A DNA stretch of 17,082 nt, from the NCBI GenBank assembly GCA_964490275.1, contig CAZBBL010000031.1, forward strand, positions 1 through 17,082, in the 5' to 3' direction. Under the pieces are notes generated by a model. The model was not told the origin of the DNA, made no database searches, and was given only the letters and a program-made list of their open reading frames with translations. Within the stretch, counting starts at the first letter, position 1; every line of letters begins with the position of its first letter. Origin of the DNA: JAGBWK01 sp964490275. Lineage in GTDB: Bacteria; Bacteroidota; Bacteroidia; Bacteroidales; Muribaculaceae. Made by a program: the position numbers and the translations under genes. Shown here piece after piece: positions 13,839 through 17,082 of the stretch.

Positions 13839-14342
13839 TTACTGATCGTGGAATTCCTTTATCTTAGCCGTCGGCTTGATATAGTCGACGGAGAATTGGA
13901 GGTCGGGCACCATGTCGGAGTAGATGCCGTTCATAAATTCACGGCCTTGAGGTGTGAGGTCGTCGGCTTCGTCCACCACAATCCAAACATTGCCGATGGA
14001 TGCGATAACACCGAAGTCGGCATTGTATTCCCAAGAAATATTCTTAAACTTCTTGAGGGTTTCCACGATTGGAGCTCCCTTCTTAATCGTGACGCCTTCC
14101 ACTACCAAACTCCCGGGTGTTGCTGATTGGCCTTCGCCGGTGTAAGCCGGTTCAGATTCTGCATCCGGTTCTGCGGGTTCTACCATATCTTCGGCAGTAG
14201 TTGACGGCAGAGAATCGTTGCTGTCAATTGCTGCGCTGTCGGTAGTAGTTGCGTTTTCGTCGTTGGTTGATGCGCCCTTGCTGCATCCTGTCACTGCAAA
14301 CATAAATAATGTTGAGAGTGCGATTGTTTGAAGAATTTTCAT
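13839..14342 (-). CDS. Small predicted lipoprotein of unknown function
   Basis: The protein has 167 residues. The N-terminus MKILQTIALSTLFMFAVTGC is a type II signal peptide with lipobox VTGC (Cys20). After the Cys comes SKGASTNDEN and a low-complexity Ser/Thr/Asp/Glu linker to about residue 70. A compact domain of about 95 residues (SLVVEGVTIKKGAPIVETLK onward) matches no family I recognise. The residues after the Cys are not acidic, so it lacks the surface export signal of Bacteroidetes and may stay in the periplasmic leaflet. It lies 10 bp downstream of the BACON lipoprotein gene, so they are almost certainly co-transcribed, and it is followed by a strong terminator. Its function may be tied to its partner lipoprotein. 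Confidence 0.85.
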   Translation of the reverse strand: MKILQTIALSTLFMFAVTGCSKGASTNDENATTTDSAAIDSNDSLPSTTAEDMVEPAEPDAESEPAYTGEGQSATPGSLVVEGVTIKKGAPIVETLKKFKNISWEYNADFGVIASIGNVWIVVDEADDLTPQGREFMNGIYSDMVPDLQFSVDYIKPTAKIKEFHDQ

Positions 14343-14352
14343 TGTGGTTTAC

Positions 14353-15570
14353 TTATTTGATGTTAGTGTATTCGATGGTCCATTCTGTGTAAGCGGTCTG
14401 AATGTTGTCGGATAATTCCATTACAGTAACAACTGTTTGGTCAGCGGTATTCATCTTGTAGTTCATGCGATATGAATATTCATGGTTGTCATCGGTGTAT
14501 TCTGTGATAGCAGTCAACAGCATGTTGGACGAGTTGCCCATTAACCCTGTGGCTGCAAACATTCTTGTAATGTCGCCTGCTGCAAAGTCGTAGCATTCTA
14601 AGCCGGTTGGTAGTACCCAATTTAGGTCGAAGGTGCTGTGTAGATTTTCGAGGTTGGGGTTGGAATCGGCGTATGTGAATACGACTTTCTTATCTGCTGT
14701 CCACACGATTTTCTCGAGGCAGCCGTTTTTCCATGAATATGTGTAGGTGTCCCATGTGGAAGTGCCATCATTGTTTTTGGTGCTTGCAAGATATCCGGCA
14801 TTATCATAGGTTGCTTCCCAGTCAGCTCTATCTTCATCATCCCATTTATACCAACCTTTAACGACACGTCCGTCTTTAAGTTCGGCGTAATGCTGGCTCG
14901 AGCCGGACTCAATGGTTCCCGACGGATAATAGGTAACGGCGGTTTTCGTGCTGACCATGACTCCTCCGTCGATATAATAAGTAAAAATTGTCGTCCGATC
15001 ACTTTGCCAATATGAGTCGGAAGCATTCGCTTGTTTTTGTGCACATAAAATATGTACCGGCAGTCCATCAACGTAAGTAAGTTCATAGTTTGTGGTGCCG
15101 TCATACGTGAATCCCTCTGCAGAGTAATCGTATTTATTCACCTCAATTTTAATATGGCGATATTCCACATCATCAGAATCAGTTTCTGTGGTCTGAGTTA
15201 TCGTTATCACGAGTTTTTCATCTTCGCAAATGATGATGATGTAGGCGGTGCGATTGCTTCCGGTGGTGTTTCTGTCCAAGGTGAAAGTCAAGCTAACCTC
15301 ACCGGCTGAGCCACCGGTTGTGTCAAGATGTATCCAATCAACGCCGTCAGAGCTACGAGATTGGGTGGATGTGTAGGCGCTCCAAGGTGCTGCAGCCATG
15401 AATTTGATGCTGCCCGAGGAGGCGTTGGCAGCTACTGTAACTTTTGACGATTCGCCTTTCGAGAGCTCAATCTTTCCGGGTTCATCGTTGTCATCGCCAC
15501 ATGATGTTAGCGCCGTGAAGGCCAGCATGCCTATGAGCAAGCATGACAAGTACTTAATTGGTTTTTTCAT
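14353..15570 (-). CDS. Surface-type lipoprotein with N-terminal BACON-like domain
   Basis: The protein has 405 residues. The signal peptide MKKPIKYLSCLLIGMLAFTA runs into lipobox LTSC, followed by GDDNDEP, an acidic tail right after the cysteine that in Bacteroidetes serves as a lipoprotein export signal to the cell surface. Residues about 35-130 look like a BACON/Ig-like domain: APWSAYTSTQSR, WIHLDTTGGSAG, FTLDRNTTGSNRTAYIIIIC and a closing ITITQT strand. The rest (about 140-405) is rich in Tyr, Thr and Trp with repeating beta-strand patterns such as EATYDNAGYLASTKNNDGT and YTYSWKNGCLEKIVW, similar to DUF4595/YD-like lipoproteins. The target ligand is unknown. It is first in an operon with the small lipoprotein. 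Upstream is a 16-bp palindrome shared with the response regulator gene, suggesting control by that regulator. Confidence 0.85.
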   Translation of the reverse strand: MKKPIKYLSCLLIGMLAFTALTSCGDDNDEPGKIELSKGESSKVTVAANASSGSIKFMAAAPWSAYTSTQSRSSDGVDWIHLDTTGGSAGEVSLTFTLDRNTTGSNRTAYIIIICEDEKLVITITQTTETDSDDVEYRHIKIEVNKYDYSAEGFTYDGTTNYELTYVDGLPVHILCAQKQANASDSYWQSDRTTIFTYYIDGGVMVSTKTAVTYYPSGTIESGSSQHYAELKDGRVVKGWYKWDDEDRADWEATYDNAGYLASTKNNDGTSTWDTYTYSWKNGCLEKIVWTADKKVVFTYADSNPNLENLHSTFDLNWVLPTGLECYDFAAGDITRMFAATGLMGNSSNMLLTAITEYTDDNHEYSYRMNYKMNTADQTVVTVMELSDNIQTAYTEWTIEYTNIK

Positions 15571-15608
15571 GATGATATAAGTTTGATTAATTGCATTTTT
15601 GGATGATG

Positions 15609-15654
15609 CAAAATAATCTCATATTATCAATATGTAACTCACGGAAAACCGTGA
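15609..15654 (-). promoter_or_regulatory. Regulated promoter of the lipoprotein operon with palindromic operator
   Basis: The palindrome TCACGGAAAACCGTGA occupies 15639-15654. On the minus strand, after 26 bp, comes the TTTG of TTATTTTG (complement of 15609-15616), one mismatch from TAnnTTTG. No -33 TTTG is present. If transcription starts about 5 bp after the box, the palindrome centre is near -42, typical of class II activators. The leader to the ATG at 15570 would be about 34 nt. The outer flanks extend the dyad (TGTAA/TTACA with one mismatch). Confidence 0.6.
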
Positions 15655-15679
15655 TTTACAGCTTTATATACGAAAATAA

Positions 15680-16345
15680 TTACTCCATTGGGGAGATTAT
15701 TCCGGCAGAGATTGCACGATGCACGAGTTCGGCGGCATTACGCACATTGAGTTTTTCAAGCAAATGACGGCGATGAGTTTCAATGGTGTTAGGACTTAAA
15801 TAGAGGCGAGCGCCGATTTCCTCGGTGTTGAGTCCGCCGGCAATCAATCTCAGCACTTCAACTTCGCGCACAGAAAGTCCGGCTTCCTCAGCGCTTTGAA
15901 GCTCAATTGACTTCATTAGCGACTGTGCATTTCGGTCGCAATAGGTGCCACCTTCCAATATTTGCGACACGGCTTCAACAAAGCTTGAGGCTCGGGCGCT
16001 CTTGAAGATGACGCCTTCCACACGCCTTTCGGCGAGACGCTTTATTGTCCATATCTCATCATGGATGGTGTTGACCAAGATTTTGGTCTCGGGAGATTTG
16101 GCGCGAATGAGGTCTATCAGTACGAAACCCGACATATCGGGCAGTTCCAAGTCGACCGTTACCAGATCAATGCGTTTCTGTGAGACATAGCTCATGGCGA
16201 CCTCCCCGGTAGGAGCTGTGAGTATGTCGGCAGTTGGGAAGGTTTTACCCAAAATTTCACTAATGCCGCGTAGCACCAGCTCATGGTCATCAACCACGAG
16301 AATGGTATTGCTCGAAGCTGTATCTACAGAAATGTTCTTGTTCAT
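15680..16345 (-). CDS. NarL/LuxR-family response regulator
   Basis: The protein has 221 residues from the ATG at 16343-16345. An in-frame TTG at 16366 would add seven residues but would place the start within the promoter spacer. The receiver domain carries the acid pair D19-D20 (VVDDHE), phospho-acceptor D65 (VTVDLELPDMSG), the Thr switch in LVNTIHDE and the Lys in VIFKSAR. The C-terminal LuxR helix-turn-helix (from about residue 155) includes LSVREVEVLRLIAGGLNTEE and LYLSPNTIETHRRHLLEKLN. It follows the kinase gene on the same strand. The same 16-bp palindrome is found upstream of it and upstream of the next operon, pointing to autoregulation. The -7-like box ends 4 bp before the ATG, so its own transcript may be leaderless. 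Confidence 0.93.
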   Translation of the reverse strand: MNKNISVDTASSNTILVVDDHELVLRGISEILGKTFPTADILTAPTGEVAMSYVSQKRIDLVTVDLELPDMSGFVLIDLIRAKSPETKILVNTIHDEIWTIKRLAERRVEGVIFKSARASSFVEAVSQILEGGTYCDRNAQSLMKSIELQSAEEAGLSVREVEVLRLIAGGLNTEEIGARLYLSPNTIETHRRHLLEKLNVRNAAELVHRAISAGIISPME

Positions 16346-16349
16346 GGTG

Positions 16350-16395
16350 CAAATTTCGGGAAACAAATGATTTTAACGCTCACGGTTTTCCGTGA
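16350..16395 (-). promoter_or_regulatory. Regulated promoter of the response regulator with palindromic operator
   Basis: The palindrome (plus strand TCACGGTTTTCCGTGA, 16380-16395) is the inverted copy of the one at 15639-15654. On the minus strand the TTTG of GAAATTTG (complement of 16350-16357; one mismatch from TAnnTTTG) follows after 26 bp, the same spacing as at the lipoprotein promoter. No -33 TTTG is seen. The ATG follows the box by 4 bp. A weak terminator hairpin for the kinase gene is the alternative reading, but no T-run follows. Confidence 0.55.
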
Positions 16396-16422
16396 ATTTA
16401 GAGCTTGTCGGGGAACGAGCTC

Positions 16423-17082
16423 TTATTGCACACGGCAGGTGACGGTCATTACCGAAGCATAAGGAAGTCCCTCGGCTGTGGCCTCAATTGCTGCAAGGCG
16501 TTCTTTCACTGATTCGATGCCAATGCCGGCACCCTCACTTGTGGAAGATGCGTCACCATCGTGCATCAGCTCAACTTTTAAGATGTCTGCATCAAGAGCA
16601 ATAGATAGAGATATTACGGCAGGGTTGGCATGACGGAGCATATTCCAAATCAATTCTTGGCAAATACGATACAGACTGTATGTGATGTTTTCGCAGACTT
16701 TATTCCAGTCGATATTGGATGGAGTGGATAGATTGAAGGTCTTGTCGGGATACGCACGACGAAGTTTGCTCACCATATCTTCGAGCGCCTGAGATAAGTT
16801 CACATCCTGCAACGACGGAGGCATCAGCTCATGCGATATCCTGCGCACTTCTATGCGGATTTTTTCTACATCTTCGAGCAGCTCCTCGTCGGGCCGACCC
16901 GCCTGCATAAGCATTTCTATGCCATAGAGGTCGTTGCACACACCGTCGTGCAACTCTTTTGCCAAGCGCTTGCGTTCCTCCTCTTTTGCCTTGATGCGAT
17001 TTTGCAAAATGTGCATGCTTTCTTTCTTCTTGCGGTCTCTGATATAGAGTAGGCTTACAATTATTACTAATATGGCAATAGC
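16423..17082 (-). CDS. NarL-type sensor histidine kinase, C-terminal part (5' end beyond window)
   Basis: The frame is open through the right edge, so the ATG at 17016 is internal. The 219 visible residues start with a membrane helix, AIAILVIIVSLLYI, then basic residues RDRKKK and a coiled linker. The HisKA_3 dimerisation box is ERKRLAKELHDGVCNDLYGI, with the phosphorylated His. The ATP-binding domain shows an N-box (ELIWNMLRHANP), a divergent D-box (LMHDGDASS) and the glycine lid GAGIGIESVKERLA. It is the partner of the adjacent regulator, on the same strand, with 77 bp between stop and ATG. In Bacteroidetes such kinases often carry periplasmic TPR repeats before the helix; that part is not visible. 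The signal sensed is unknown. Confidence 0.92.
   Translation of the reverse strand, partial: AIAILVIIVSLLYIRDRKKKESMHILQNRIKAKEEERKRLAKELHDGVCNDLYGIEMLMQAGRPDEELLEDVEKIRIEVRRISHELMPPSLQDVNLSQALEDMVSKLRRAYPDKTFNLSTPSNIDWNKVCENITYSLYRICQELIWNMLRHANPAVISLSIALDADILKVELMHDGDASSTSEGAGIGIESVKERLAAIEATAEGLPYASVMTVTCRVQ

Noticed and set aside
16346..16366. TTG start for the response regulator at 16366
   Set aside because: It lies inside the promoter spacer, and the ATG at 16345 gives a normal N-terminus before the receiver domain.

Overview
The window looks like a piece of a Bacteroidales chromosome, most like Muribaculaceae or a related gut family. The clues are -7 promoter elements of the type TAnnTTTG, no clear Shine-Dalgarno sequences, a DUF4294 protein, a BACON-type lipoprotein with an acidic post-cysteine tail, a fused SpmA-SpmB gene and a Bacteroidetes-type AAA-ATPase. 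Two runs of exactly 100 N (7354-7453 and 9015-9114) are scaffold gaps of nominal length, so this is probably a draft or metagenome-assembled genome. No rRNA, tRNA, CRISPR array, insertion sequence or phage gene was seen.

Layout. At the left edge, on the minus strand, is the N-terminal part of an AAA-ATPase-like gene with its own promoter. Then comes a plus-strand housekeeping block: nadB, a DUF4294 exported protein, a MATE transporter and an iron-sulfur L-serine dehydratase. It ends tail-to-tail against a minus-strand family 2 glycosyltransferase. Next, on the plus strand, come a gapped spmAB fusion, alanine dehydrogenase, mnmG (5' end lost in the second gap), apt and uvrC. A 380-bp gene-free stretch after uvrC is packed with perfect hairpins that look like REP-type repeats. 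The right end is all minus strand: a LuxR-type histidine kinase (cut by the window edge), its response regulator, then a two-gene lipoprotein operon (BACON lipoprotein, small lipoprotein) closed by a perfect 17-bp-stem terminator.

Two signals stand out. (1) A 16-bp sequence between mnmG and apt is an exact match to the ParB-binding parS consensus, and a second close match lies 5 kb away inside the glycosyltransferase gene. This suggests an origin-proximal chromosome segregation locus that gene annotation alone would miss. (2) An identical 16-bp palindrome (TCACGG-4-CCGTGA) lies upstream of both the response regulator and the lipoprotein operon, in each case exactly 26 bp before the TTTG of an imperfect -7 box that has no -33 box. 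That is the geometry of a class II activator site. It suggests a compact kinase-regulator-lipoprotein signalling module in which the regulator activates itself and a surface lipoprotein operon.

Several genes (sdaA, the response regulator, perhaps uvrC) have a -7 box within about 4-7 bp of the start codon, which suggests leaderless or nearly leaderless transcripts.
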